From the NCBI GenBank assembly GCA_013289765.1, contig JABCZI010000003.1:248001-312000 (forward strand): a stretch of DNA of 64,000 nt. The letters run 5' to 3'. Each line of letters starts with the position of its first letter. Position 1 is the stretch's first letter. The position numbers and the translations under genes were made by a program. Source of the stretch: Acidobacteriota bacterium. Its GTDB lineage: Bacteria; Acidobacteriota; Terriglobia; Terriglobales; Acidobacteriaceae. The notes beneath the pieces were generated by a model. The model ran no database searches, was not told the DNA's origin, and was given only the letters and a program-made list of their open reading frames with translations. Below are positions 53,142 to 61,899 of the stretch, in pieces.

Positions 53142-53918
53142 CTACTGGTTCACACCACTTGCCAAGAAACCGCCATCGACAACTAGAACTTGCCCTGTAA
53201 TGAATGAGGCTGCGTCTGAGGCGAGATAGATGGCTGCACCGATTAATTCCTCCGTCTGGCCGAAGCGGCCCATCGGTGTGCGCATGAGCAATTCCTTGCC
53301 GCGGGCAGTGTTGTCCAGGAGATCTGCGTTTAGGGCGGTCCGAAACACTCCGGGTGCGATAGCGTTGACAAGAACACCTCTCTTTGACCATTCGACCGCA
53401 AGCGAGCGAGTGAGAGAGGCGACGCCAGACTTGCTGGCTGCGTAGGCGGCCACTTCGCTGAGCGCCACGAAAGTATTGAGCGATGCGATGTTGATGATGC
53501 GTCCGTAACCGCGCTCAAGCATGTGCTTTCCGAAGACCTGGCACGCCCGAAACGCTCCAGTAAGGTTGGTGTCGATGATGTCCCGCCACTCTTCTTCTGT
53601 CATATCGAGCGTGGGAACCCGCTTGATCTTGGCCGCGCAGTTAACGAGAATATCGATCTTTCCAAAGCGCTGGAGGGAAGCAGCGGCTAGCTGTTTGAGA
53701 GATTCGCGATCACGGAGGTCGCAGGTTACTCGCAGAGTCTGGCGTCCACGAGCCTCGATCTCTGAGGCAACCTCTTCGACATTATGGTCGCGACGAGCAG
53801 ATGCAACAATATCGGCGCCTGCTTCGGCGAGACCCAGGCTCAACGCCCGCCCGATGCCCGATGTGCCTCCGATTATGACAGCCACCTTACCCGCAAGACT
53901 AATGCTGGTCGTCGGCAT
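53142..53918 (-). CDS. SDR-family oxidoreductase, probable sugar-acid (fructuronate-type) reductase
   Basis: 258 residues. NAD(P) motif GGTSGIGR (17-24), NCAA near N93, catalytic Ser146, Tyr159 and Lys163 (YAASK). C-terminal SFITGQVLVVDGGF is the classic SDR end. It is closest in style to gluconate 5-dehydrogenase/2-deoxygluconate dehydrogenase proteins. Last gene of the leftward run after gluconokinase (24-base gap). In Thermotoga, a similar SDR-gluconokinase-UxaE set serves hexuronate catabolism, so it may reduce fructuronate to mannonate; the exact substrate is inference. Confidence 0.85.
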   Translation of the reverse strand: MPTTSISLAGKVAVIIGGTSGIGRALSLGLAEAGADIVASARRDHNVEEVASEIEARGRQTLRVTCDLRDRESLKQLAAASLQRFGKIDILVNCAAKIKRVPTLDMTEEEWRDIIDTNLTGAFRACQVFGKHMLERGYGRIINIASLNTFVALSEVAAYAASKSGVASLTRSLAVEWSKRGVLVNAIAPGVFRTALNADLLDNTARGKELLMRTPMGRFGQTEELIGAAIYLASDAASFITGQVLVVDGGFLASGVNQ

Positions 53919-53942
53919 TCTTTTCCGTCCTTAGATTGTGCT

Positions 53943-54443
53943 TCAAACAGTGACAATCTTGAGTTGTCCGAGCAACTGTTGCACGGCCTCCTCCTCCGTG
54001 CCGCAGACAGAGATGCGCCACGTATCTGCCGGCGCTTCAAGAGCAGCCAACTGACTGTCCAGCAAGCGTGGATTCATGTATTCATGGTGCCGTTTCCGGA
54101 TGCGTTCTTCGAGCAGGCCGCGCGGAGCGTCCAGCAGCGCAAAGCGGACCTGATTGGGTTCGAAACCTGCAACTAACAAGTTGCGGTATTTTTGCTTTAG
54201 CGCCGAGCAGGCGAGGACGGCATTCGCGTCACAATTTATGAGCTCCTGCATCCGCATGTGCAGGACCTTCAGCCACGGCTCGCGATCTTCATCGGTGAGC
54301 GGAGTGCCGGACTCCATCTTCCGCCGGTTCGCCGCAGAATGGTAGTCGTCGCCATCCTCGAAGCACCATCCCAGCCGGCTTGAAAGAAGGTGTCCAATCG
54401 TCGTCTTGCCAGCGCCGCTAACGCCGAAAAGAATCAGAATCAT
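53943..54443 (-). CDS. gntK: Gluconokinase (GntK-type)
   Basis: 166 residues, the usual length. Walker A GVSGAGKTT (7-15), FEDGDDYHSAANRRKMESGTPLTDEDREPWL for gluconate recognition and CSALKQKYRNLL, all signatures of thermoresistant-type gluconokinase. It phosphorylates D-gluconate to 6-phosphogluconate with ATP in the cytoplasm. The start overlaps the UxaE stop by 4 bases (ATGA), which indicates translational coupling. It is the step that feeds this operon's product into the pentose phosphate/Entner-Doudoroff routes. Confidence 0.93.
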   Translation of the reverse strand: MILILFGVSGAGKTTIGHLLSSRLGWCFEDGDDYHSAANRRKMESGTPLTDEDREPWLKVLHMRMQELINCDANAVLACSALKQKYRNLLVAGFEPNQVRFALLDAPRGLLEERIRKRHHEYMNPRLLDSQLAALEAPADTWRISVCGTEEEAVQQLLGQLKIVTV

Positions 54444-55717
54444 GAGCCTCCGTTATCCCCAAGAAATACCGGCCCGATATGGCGAGCATAGAGATTATGA
54501 GTCACATTCTTGGCGATCACTTCCTCGTTTGCCTCCAGCAGATCAAGATATTTACGCCCCATTTTTGCGGCTATCTTGAAACCGACATGGAGCAACTGGC
54601 GAAAGCTGCGGTTGTAAGAATCCGAACTGGGGTCGTGCCGGAGCGCGGAAGTGAACTCCTCGGACGACCACCGTCGAACTTCCGCCGGCACAGGAAGTCT
54701 TTGTGGGTCGATGTCAATGACTGTGGCATAGGGCTGACACAGTTCTTCGCGATGTGCATAGGCCTCGATATAAATCTGCTGGGCGAGTGCCAAGCCCTCT
54801 CCCCCCGCTTCGGCGAGGCCTATGATCTCTTCGAGCCAAGTGGTTCCGGCAGTTTTAAGGTGAACCCCCGCATTGCATTGTTTCAAAGCGGAGTGAATCG
54901 CTGGGTAGATGGAAAACTTGTCGCTGCCCGAGTGTATGCTGAGTTTCAGGTTGCTGGGCAATCCGTATTCCCGGACGGCATGAGCGATTGCCGCTAGATC
55001 GAGTTCCATTTCGCGAGCAAACTGCGAGACATCGCCCGCGTAGTCTACGCCCTTGTTGAAACGTCCACTGAACTTGGGCGCTATGGTCTGCAACGGAATG
55101 CCCTCGTCTGCAATCGCTGCCAAAATAATGAGAAGTTCCAGAGGCGTCTGAGCAAAGTCCGTTTCGTCCATGGAGACTTCGGAGATGAAGTTGCCTTTCC
55201 CCTTTGCCGATTCAATCCTACGGTACACGGCGCTGGCCTGCTGCACGGCAAAAAGAAACTTGCTAGCGACCTGCGACAGGACCGCCGGCGTGATCTCGAA
55301 GCTTTCTTCCACCCTGTTGATCCTGATCTCACCGAGAAGCTCGCTGTGGCGGCGCACGAAGGCATCCATCGATGACTGGTCCGTTTTTCTGCCTATGAAA
55401 TCCGCCACGTCGATCGTGTAGAAGTCGCAGGAGGTGAGAAACCGTTCAACGGTTTGGAGATTGATATGGTCAGCGTCGCAATAGTACGGCTTGGTCCACT
55501 GGAGAGACTTCACTGCGGCATCCGCTGCAGCACGTGTCGATGATGGTTCGGATCCGATGATGTTGTGCTCCCGGTTCGATTTATTCCACACGGGAACTAC
55601 TTCAACTCCGGCCCGTGAAGCGCGCAAGCAAGCCTCAAGCTGCGCTTTCGCCTGATGTGCGAAGCGATCACCGACTCCGACTGAAAATTTATCAAGTGTA
55701 AATCGACGGTTCGTCAT
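54440..55717 (-). CDS. uxaE: Tagaturonate epimerase family protein (UxaE)
   Basis: 425 residues. Recognisable UxaE blocks: FSVGVGDRFAHQAKAQL, VWNKSNREHNIIGSEP, PYYCDADHINLQTVERF, SIHSGSDKFSIYPAI and VHLKTAGTTWLEEI. The His/Asp/Lys-rich motifs are consistent with a metal-dependent TIM-barrel epimerase. In Thermotoga maritima UxaE converts D-tagaturonate to D-fructuronate, joining the galacturonate and glucuronate branches. Here it lies between the LarA-family gene (11-base gap) and gluconokinase (4-base overlap). Length matches the family. No uxaC isomerase, uxaB or uxuA is in the window. Confidence 0.85.
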   Translation of the reverse strand: MTNRRFTLDKFSVGVGDRFAHQAKAQLEACLRASRAGVEVVPVWNKSNREHNIIGSEPSSTRAAADAAVKSLQWTKPYYCDADHINLQTVERFLTSCDFYTIDVADFIGRKTDQSSMDAFVRRHSELLGEIRINRVEESFEITPAVLSQVASKFLFAVQQASAVYRRIESAKGKGNFISEVSMDETDFAQTPLELLIILAAIADEGIPLQTIAPKFSGRFNKGVDYAGDVSQFAREMELDLAAIAHAVREYGLPSNLKLSIHSGSDKFSIYPAIHSALKQCNAGVHLKTAGTTWLEEIIGLAEAGGEGLALAQQIYIEAYAHREELCQPYATVIDIDPQRLPVPAEVRRWSSEEFTSALRHDPSSDSYNRSFRQLLHVGFKIAAKMGRKYLDLLEANEEVIAKNVTHNLYARHIGPVFLGDNGGS

Positions 55718-55728
55718 GCTCCCTCGAC

Positions 55729-56997
55729 TCAGAACCTGCCTCGATAGGCCCAGAGGCCGAGACCGGGATTCGCAATGAAAAAGATTTCCTCACCCTCGAC
55801 CGTGTTCCAGCCATGCTGGAGTTTTTTCGGATCGTAGCGCGAGAGCATCTCATTAAGATCGCCGTAAGCAAATCCGACGCCTTCCACTTCCTTACGAGTC
55901 AGGTGACCTGGGCATAAGTTGATTGAGAAGCGTCCCTCGGAAGAGCCGTGAATCAGGTGCGCAGCGGCCCCCAGCTCATTTGCGAGATCGGCATTCGCTT
56001 CGACGGCGGCCAGGGTCGCAGGGGTGCCGCGATAGCCGTACTTGCGGATCAGGGTATTGATGCCGCGGTCTTCGCCGAACTCTTTCACGCCGGGTGCGAG
56101 AATGATGAGGTCAGCCCCTTCGGCAAGCGCCAAACGCGTGCGGTAGACCGCCTTGTTGCCCAGCCATGTGCTGTGATATTCGCGCGGGTCTAGAAAAACG
56201 ACCGCTTTGCGAATTGGGCGGTCGAGCATCTCGAAGTTAACCGCCAGGCTTAGTTCGGCGGCGCGATGGAAACACTCGACGTCGTCTCCGATGAACAGGC
56301 CGCGTACGGTAAGACCGCCACTTTGACTATGCCCTATCACGGTAAGCACATAGACAATGGGAATCTGGCTCAGGAAGTGGTCGGAGGCATAGTTGAGGAC
56401 GCTGCGCACGGGGTTTTCGGCGCGGCCCATGATGCGCTCTATACCGTAGACGGCACCGAGATAGTGACTACGGTTGATGCTGTCACGTCCGCCGGTCCCG
56501 ATCAGGATGTTTTTGTTGTAGTTCGCCATCCCGATCACTTCGTGCGGCACGACCTGCCCCAGGGAAAGGATAAGATCGAAGCCGCCGTGTACGAGCAAAC
56601 GATTCACCTGCGCAGGCCACGCGTAATTTAATTTGCCTTCCGATTGCTCGTGGATGAACGTTTCTGGGACTTCTCCGAGCGTCTCGGTATCAGTGCGCCA
56701 GTTGTGAACCCGAAACAGCTCATGAGGCATTTTGCCGAACATTGTGGTCAGTTGAGCCGGCGACATCGCGGTGTGCGTGCCTAAGGCCGGAAGGACGGCT
56801 TCTAGCCGGCTGCCGTAATAGTCATGAACGTAACGAGTCAACTCGCCGGCGCGAGATTCTCGGCGGGTCAGATCGGGCGGGACAGCGAGCACATGGCGGC
56901 GCTCTCCAAGTTTGCGGAGCGCTTCGAATAACAGGCTCTGCAACTCAGTAGAGGAGATTTCCAGGTCTGGACTGCCCTTTGCAATATAGAGACTCAT
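55729..56997 (-). CDS. LarA-family nickel-pincer epimerase, probable D-mannonate/D-gluconate 2-epimerase
   Basis: 422 residues, the LarA length. The residues that hold the nickel-pincer nucleotide and act as acid/base in lactate racemase have counterparts: H75 (ALGTHTAMS), H152 (VVPHEVIG), K162 (NYNKNILIG) and H178 (INRSHYLG). Characterised LarA homologues include D-gluconate 2-epimerases, and relatives next to uxaE are annotated as mannonate epimerases. Between UxaE and gluconokinase the natural reaction is D-mannonate to D-gluconate. The cofactor requires LarB, LarC and LarE, which are not in the window and must be encoded elsewhere. The assignment of substrate is inference; family membership is firm. 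Confidence 0.87.
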   Translation of the reverse strand: MSLYIAKGSPDLEISSTELQSLLFEALRKLGERRHVLAVPPDLTRRESRAGELTRYVHDYYGSRLEAVLPALGTHTAMSPAQLTTMFGKMPHELFRVHNWRTDTETLGEVPETFIHEQSEGKLNYAWPAQVNRLLVHGGFDLILSLGQVVPHEVIGMANYNKNILIGTGGRDSINRSHYLGAVYGIERIMGRAENPVRSVLNYASDHFLSQIPIVYVLTVIGHSQSGGLTVRGLFIGDDVECFHRAAELSLAVNFEMLDRPIRKAVVFLDPREYHSTWLGNKAVYRTRLALAEGADLIILAPGVKEFGEDRGINTLIRKYGYRGTPATLAAVEANADLANELGAAAHLIHGSSEGRFSINLCPGHLTRKEVEGVGFAYGDLNEMLSRYDPKKLQHGWNTVEGEEIFFIANPGLGLWAYRGRF

Positions 56998-57116
56998 GCA
57001 GTGAAATCCACTTTTTCAGGCCAGGAGCCAGGATTTGCCAAACACTGCCCCGACAGCACTCTGTGGGAACAGGTCGGAAGCAACCGTGAAGAGATTCGCC
57101 GACCACCTAGGTGTGC

Positions 57117-57150
57117 GGCCGCCGCAAGGCCAGGCAATCCGACGGCGGCC
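57117..57150 (-). other. Hairpin between nagB-like and LarA-family genes
   Basis: GGCCGCCG (57117-57124) and CGGCGGCC (57143-57150) form a perfect 8-bp GC stem with an 18-base loop in the 183-base gap between two leftward genes. No T-tract follows on the minus strand, so it is more likely an mRNA stability or processing element than a terminator. Confidence 0.5.
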
Positions 57151-57180
57151 CACTCGGAATTCAAACTGCTTTCAACTCTA

Positions 57181-58005
57181 CTACGAAAAGCCGTCTACTT
57201 CGGCTGCAGATTCCCGATCCAGATAGATCGTCGCATCCGGATGCTTGCGAAGAAGAGTCGCCGGGCAGTTCGTCGAGATCGGATCTTCGAGCGTCCGACG
57301 GACAATCTGTGCCTTGCGGCTGCCGGGAACAGATATGATCAGCTTGGGTACTCGAAATATCGCCGGGATCGTCAAGGTAATTGCCAGCTCTGGAACTTCC
57401 TGAAAATCATTGAACCAACCTTCGGCCGCTTGCTGCTTTCGGCATACCGCATCCAAATGCACAATCTTCACAGCCACGGGATCGTCGAAGTTTGCCTCCG
57501 AGGGATCATTGAATGCCAAATGTCCATTTTCCCCAATCCCGAGCAAACATAGTTGCGGATCAGCTAAACGCAATTTTTCAGCATACCCTCTGCACATCGA
57601 ATCGAGATCCCGCGCATTCCCATCAATCTCATGGAATGCCTTCATACGCACACACCGAGTCAGATTCTCGCGCAGGTATCTACGGAACGAGGCGCGATGG
57701 TTCTGGTCTATCCCTAGATACTCATCCAGATGAAACCCTTGAACATTATGCCAAGGCAGATTAGGAATTGAGGTCAGTGCATTTAGCGTTTCCAGCTGTG
57801 AAGCACCGGTTGCAAAAATAACGCTCGGGCTTCCTCGACGGTCTAATTCGTGGAGGGTTTGTGCTGTAGCTCGTGCTGCCGCTTCACCCGCTGCCTTTTT
57901 GTTGGAGTGGATCTCTAGTTTTAGCAGCCCTACCTTAAAATGTTGAACTTCACCGTTTCCCGTGTCCACAGTCTCTCCTTGCTGAAACCTTCTTGTTAAA
58001 CTCAT
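57181..58005 (-). CDS. Glucosamine-6-phosphate deaminase-like protein (NagB family)
   Basis: 274 residues from ATG 58005 (MSLTRRF); an upstream ATG at 58035 is possible. Key stretches: VIFATGASQLETLNAL (phosphate loop), NVQGFHLDEYLGI, LLGIGENGHLAFNDPSEANF, ALTLTIPAIFRVP-like ITLTIPAIFR and CPATLLRKHPDATIYLD. The E. coli NagB active-site pair (Asp141 in NDGH) is ENGH here, which is usual in the Bacteroidota/Acidobacteriota NagB-like branch. It catalyses GlcN6P to Fru6P plus ammonia in the main family; members in sugar-acid operons may isomerise other phosphosugars. It lies 44 bases after the TonB receptor on the same strand. Confidence 0.82.
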   Translation of the reverse strand: MSLTRRFQQGETVDTGNGEVQHFKVGLLKLEIHSNKKAAGEAAARATAQTLHELDRRGSPSVIFATGASQLETLNALTSIPNLPWHNVQGFHLDEYLGIDQNHRASFRRYLRENLTRCVRMKAFHEIDGNARDLDSMCRGYAEKLRLADPQLCLLGIGENGHLAFNDPSEANFDDPVAVKIVHLDAVCRKQQAAEGWFNDFQEVPELAITLTIPAIFRVPKLIISVPGSRKAQIVRRTLEDPISTNCPATLLRKHPDATIYLDRESAAEVDGFS

Positions 58006-58049
58006 CTCTGGCCCAAGTTGGTCATGGGATCGCAATTAGCTGAAGGGGT

Positions 58050-61000
58050 TTAAAAAATAGCTTTCAATCCCATTTGGAGAATTCGAGGACTGCTCGCCGA
58101 GGTGATTTGCCCAAAGCCACTGTCCGTTAAGCCATGATCGGGCATGCCGAAGTTGGTATGGTTCGTTGCGTTGTAAAACTCGGCTCGAAACTGAAGCGAA
58201 ACGCGACTATCTAGATTTATGTTCCTCGACAAAGCCAGATCCAGGTCAAAATATCCTGGCCCTCGAAGGATGTTCTTCCCGGTATTTCCAAATGTTCCAA
58301 TTGCGTTAGGAACGAAATCAGCAGTATTAAACCACTCGGCGATAAGTTGGGAATGGGGACGACTCCCGCTGAGAAGAGCGTCTTGGACACGAGGCACCGT
58401 TAGATCGGCCCGATCTGCACCCATCGCGCTAAACGAATTATCGGAATTGCTAAAGACAGTGAATGGGAATCCACTGTGCCATGTTGTTACTCCGGCTAGC
58501 CCCCATCCATTCACCAGCTTGCCCGCTACACCATTAAATGGGACGCGAGGCAACATATAATTTCCGGAAATCGTCAATACCTTGTTAAGATCGCCACCGT
58601 CCGGCCCATAATCGAAAGAGCGGCCGCAGGTGCATGAATTGGTGAGTAGCCCCGCTGCTCCATTGGGGCCAAAATCGTTCAATGACCTCGACCATGTGAA
58701 ATTTGCCAGGACAGAAAATCCTCGGTTGAAATTCTTCTTGAGTGTCAACTGGAGGGCGTTATAGGAACTGTTCACGTCAGAAGTAATGGAATTGACGAAT
58801 CCAAATGATGGATTTATGCGCCGCTGCTGTGTATTCGCCTCCGTTGACTGCCCCGGGATATAGATAGCTGGATTCAACTGCAGCATTCCGGACTCCTGGT
58901 CTCCCGTGCCTGATAGATAAGTGCCCTTACTCCCCATATAGGCTGCACGAATCATCCAATTGGCCCCGATCCCGCGCTCCAAAGTTAGGTTCCAGGTCAG
59001 AACTTGGGGAAGACGATAATGTCTGGAAAAAATTTGCGAAAAGGATACGTCCGTCGGAAACGTAGCACTCGGGCCTGGGTTTCTCGGACCAAATTCCGCC
59101 GGAAAGGGATTCGCCACACCAGCACTTCCATACGGATCCGTAAAATTAACGTCCGCAAGATTGATGATCGGAGCAAACGGAGGAACTCCTACGACATCTT
59201 CAAATGCAACGGTATTCGGCGTTTGGTAATAATAGCCGGCTCCGCCGCGGAGACTGGTTTTCCCATCTGCCGTCAGTTGAGACGCAAATCCTATGCGTGG
59301 GCCAAAATTCCCGAGATTGTTGTAGATCGACGATGCAGGACATCCAGAATCATGATTGTTCCCGCCAAAGAGCAAGCCTACCGGCGCATTTGGGTAACGC
59401 ACGGATTGTGCCCCCGGCACGTAGCATGCGACTCTCCCTTCACTGTCTTTGTAGGGGATGAAAGGATCCCAGCGTAAGCCGGCGCTGACCGTGAACCGAT
59501 GACTTACACGCCAGTCATCCTGGACAAACGCACTCCAGTTTATTCCCGTAAAGTTAAGGTACAGGCCGCCCGCTTGTTGAAGATTTGACACACTCCCAAG
59601 CATGAAGTCTGCGGTGTTATCCCCGGTTAAAGAGTTAGTAAAGTTGAACAGCCCGTCGTTCCATTGGTAAAGCCCCATCGGGGCTCGAACACGCATAGCT
59701 TCGCCGCCGAATTGGAGTTCGTGCGATCCCTTGATTATTGTGGCGGTTTCGCGAAGAGATTGGCTTCCACGATCAAAAACCCCATATTGAAGCGCGCCTG
59801 TAGTGGTAATTCCACCAGACACATTCACCAGCAAGGCCGGACTATGGCCATTCCCCAAATTAGGAGTCTGGGCTATTTGCGAGCCGGCATCGGCTATCGA
59901 AAATGGTGACGACGAAAAGACCTTCCCATTCTGGCTCGTATATCCGAAATAACTATTAAACAAAAAGTGAGAGGAAATCGCGTAACTGTCAATCACACTA
60001 ATGTGCTTCAGGACGATACTTTGTGCTTGATCTGTATTCGTCACGAGAATATTCGACGTGGGAGGCTGAACAAGAGGTATCGAGAAATTCATTTGAAAGT
60101 AATGCGCGCTCAAGTGGTGCTTACCCACGTTATAGTCGGCTTTTATCAAGAATTCGTTGGTGTCTTGGATCTCTGGTGTACCGTTGAAAGTCAACTGCCG
60201 GCCCGGTCCATTTGGAAGAGGAATATGCTGGAGGAGGTATTGAGCTACGGGACTTACACTTGGGAGTCGGTTATTAGCGAACGGTATCCCCGTAGCGGGA
60301 TTTACCAATTGAACGCCCGGTAGAAGGTCGGAGAAGTCGCCCTGGCGTTCCGCGGCGGTTGGTACAAATTGAACCAGTCCGTTTTCAGCTGTATTCATCC
60401 GCGTGCCTTGATAGGATCCAAAATAAAATAACCTGCCTTTGAGAATCGGGCCGCCGATCGTAGCTCCAAATTGATTTTGTTTCAGCGGATTGGGCGAGGT
60501 GGCAAAATAGTTGCGAGCATCCATGGCATAATTCCGGAGGAATTCAAAGGCATCGCCATGAATTTTATCTGTCCCAGACTTCGTGACCACGTTCACGACG
60601 CCGCCCGTAGCGTTTCCATAAACAGCGCTCATGTTATTGGTTTGAACGTTGAACTCCTGGAGAGCATCGGGGTTAGGAAAAGGCAGATTTGCGTTGATGT
60701 AGGAATCGTTGTAATCCACACCATCTAGCAAATAATAAACACCGTTGGAGCCGCCGCCATTGATTTTGGCATATTGCTCGCCCGGCAGAACTCCACCTTC
60801 ACAATTAAACGCACAGTACTCGGATGTCACCTGGACTGCACCGGGAGTGAGAAAAACCAGTTGCTGGGCTTCGCGCCCATTCAATGGCAAGCCCACTATG
60901 TCTTCTTGATTGATAAGCTGGCCAATGGACGGTGACTCCGTGGTCACCATCGAAGAATTTGCTTGTACCGTGACCTGTTGGTTGACCGCACCTACTCGTA

Positions 61001-61370
61001 AGGTAACGTTCTGGGTAGCAGCCTGGCCGACTGTTAATACGACACCCTTCAGCGCATAGGTGGTAAAGCCAGTCATTTCAACGGTCAACGTATAACTGCC
61101 AACTGGGAGACTTGGAAACAGGTAGTTGCCGTCAGGCCCTGTCTTTCCTGTCTGTTTGTATCCCGTTGTAATCTGCTCGACTGTTATACCGGCACCTGCG
61201 ACCGCTGAACCGCTTCCGTCGATGACGGTGCCGCTGAGTTGCGCAGTGGTGAACTGAGCAATTGCTGAGGCAGTCCACATCATGATTACCAAAAACACAA
61301 AAGCTGCCTTGCATCCCGCATCCTTGCAAAGCCGGCATCCCACAACCATGCCTTTATGTGTCATTCTCAT
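58050..61370 (-). CDS. TonB-dependent receptor, Oar-like, of the hexuronate cluster
   Basis: 1,106 residues. Signal peptide ~18-38; carboxypeptidase-regulatory-like domain ~40-125 (GTVIDGSGSAVAGAGITVEQ, GNYLFPSLPVGSYTL); plug ~130-260 (GLPLNGREAQQLVFL, YLLDGVDYNDSYIN, NATGGVVNVVTKSGTDKIHGD); barrel to the terminal MGLKAIF. First gene of a leftward run with NagB-like, LarA-family, UxaE, gluconokinase and SDR genes. It probably imports the oligosaccharide or acid that this operon breaks down. A LacI regulator is divergent from it, 530 bases away. Only about one third similar to the receptor at 25451, so they serve different substrates. Confidence 0.93.
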   Translation of the reverse strand: MRMTHKGMVVGCRLCKDAGCKAAFVFLVIMMWTASAIAQFTTAQLSGTVIDGSGSAVAGAGITVEQITTGYKQTGKTGPDGNYLFPSLPVGSYTLTVEMTGFTTYALKGVVLTVGQAATQNVTLRVGAVNQQVTVQANSSMVTTESPSIGQLINQEDIVGLPLNGREAQQLVFLTPGAVQVTSEYCAFNCEGGVLPGEQYAKINGGGSNGVYYLLDGVDYNDSYINANLPFPNPDALQEFNVQTNNMSAVYGNATGGVVNVVTKSGTDKIHGDAFEFLRNYAMDARNYFATSPNPLKQNQFGATIGGPILKGRLFYFGSYQGTRMNTAENGLVQFVPTAAERQGDFSDLLPGVQLVNPATGIPFANNRLPSVSPVAQYLLQHIPLPNGPGRQLTFNGTPEIQDTNEFLIKADYNVGKHHLSAHYFQMNFSIPLVQPPTSNILVTNTDQAQSIVLKHISVIDSYAISSHFLFNSYFGYTSQNGKVFSSSPFSIADAGSQIAQTPNLGNGHSPALLVNVSGGITTTGALQYGVFDRGSQSLRETATIIKGSHELQFGGEAMRVRAPMGLYQWNDGLFNFTNSLTGDNTADFMLGSVSNLQQAGGLYLNFTGINWSAFVQDDWRVSHRFTVSAGLRWDPFIPYKDSEGRVACYVPGAQSVRYPNAPVGLLFGGNNHDSGCPASSIYNNLGNFGPRIGFASQLTADGKTSLRGGAGYYYQTPNTVAFEDVVGVPPFAPIINLADVNFTDPYGSAGVANPFPAEFGPRNPGPSATFPTDVSFSQIFSRHYRLPQVLTWNLTLERGIGANWMIRAAYMGSKGTYLSGTGDQESGMLQLNPAIYIPGQSTEANTQQRRINPSFGFVNSITSDVNSSYNALQLTLKKNFNRGFSVLANFTWSRSLNDFGPNGAAGLLTNSCTCGRSFDYGPDGGDLNKVLTISGNYMLPRVPFNGVAGKLVNGWGLAGVTTWHSGFPFTVFSNSDNSFSAMGADRADLTVPRVQDALLSGSRPHSQLIAEWFNTADFVPNAIGTFGNTGKNILRGPGYFDLDLALSRNINLDSRVSLQFRAEFYNATNHTNFGMPDHGLTDSGFGQITSASSPRILQMGLKAIF

Positions 61371-61899
61371 GTCCGCTCTTTTCTCTGGTCAGGACTTAGT
61401 CAAAGACTCAGCTCGAAGCGCAGTCTCAGGCTGCACAGCCGGAACTATATCCAGCAATTATCTCCAATGTCAAGATAGTTTTCTCGTTTCGTTTGAAAAT
61501 TATGTCGATTGATTTCCCCACGTTGCTAGGCTGAGCTCAAGAGAACCTCAGACTGGAATTTCGCTGTTGCTGCTTTCAGCTTCCCATAAGTGGGGCCATC
61601 GCTAACATAACTACAATATATAGTGCGTTTTGCAGTCTGTTTCGGTGCTTGCCTTCACCCTAGGCCAAGCATAATGTGGACCCATGAAGGTTCGCCAGAA
61701 AGGCATTTTTTCCTTTTTCGATTGCTGCACGTGAAATTTTTCTGTATTGTAGAAGCCACATGCATGGAAAAACCTGTGCCAACGGCGCATCACGACGTAA
61801 CTCCATCCTGGGCTTTTTTTCACCGGATTGGAAGCAACGCGCGAAACAGTTGTACGCGCAAGCCGCCCGAGGCTACATCCTGGAATCGCATGGAATCGC
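61371..61899. other. Divergent intergenic region TonB receptor / LacI
   Basis: 529 bases without a gene. It must contain the promoters of the receptor operon and the LacI gene. TTTTC-N11-GAAAA (about 61479-61499) is a loose inverted repeat that could be a LacI site; it lacks the central CG expected of LacI operators. The direct repeat TGGAATCGCA occurs twice at 61891-61900+ immediately before the LacI ATG. Confidence 0.45.
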
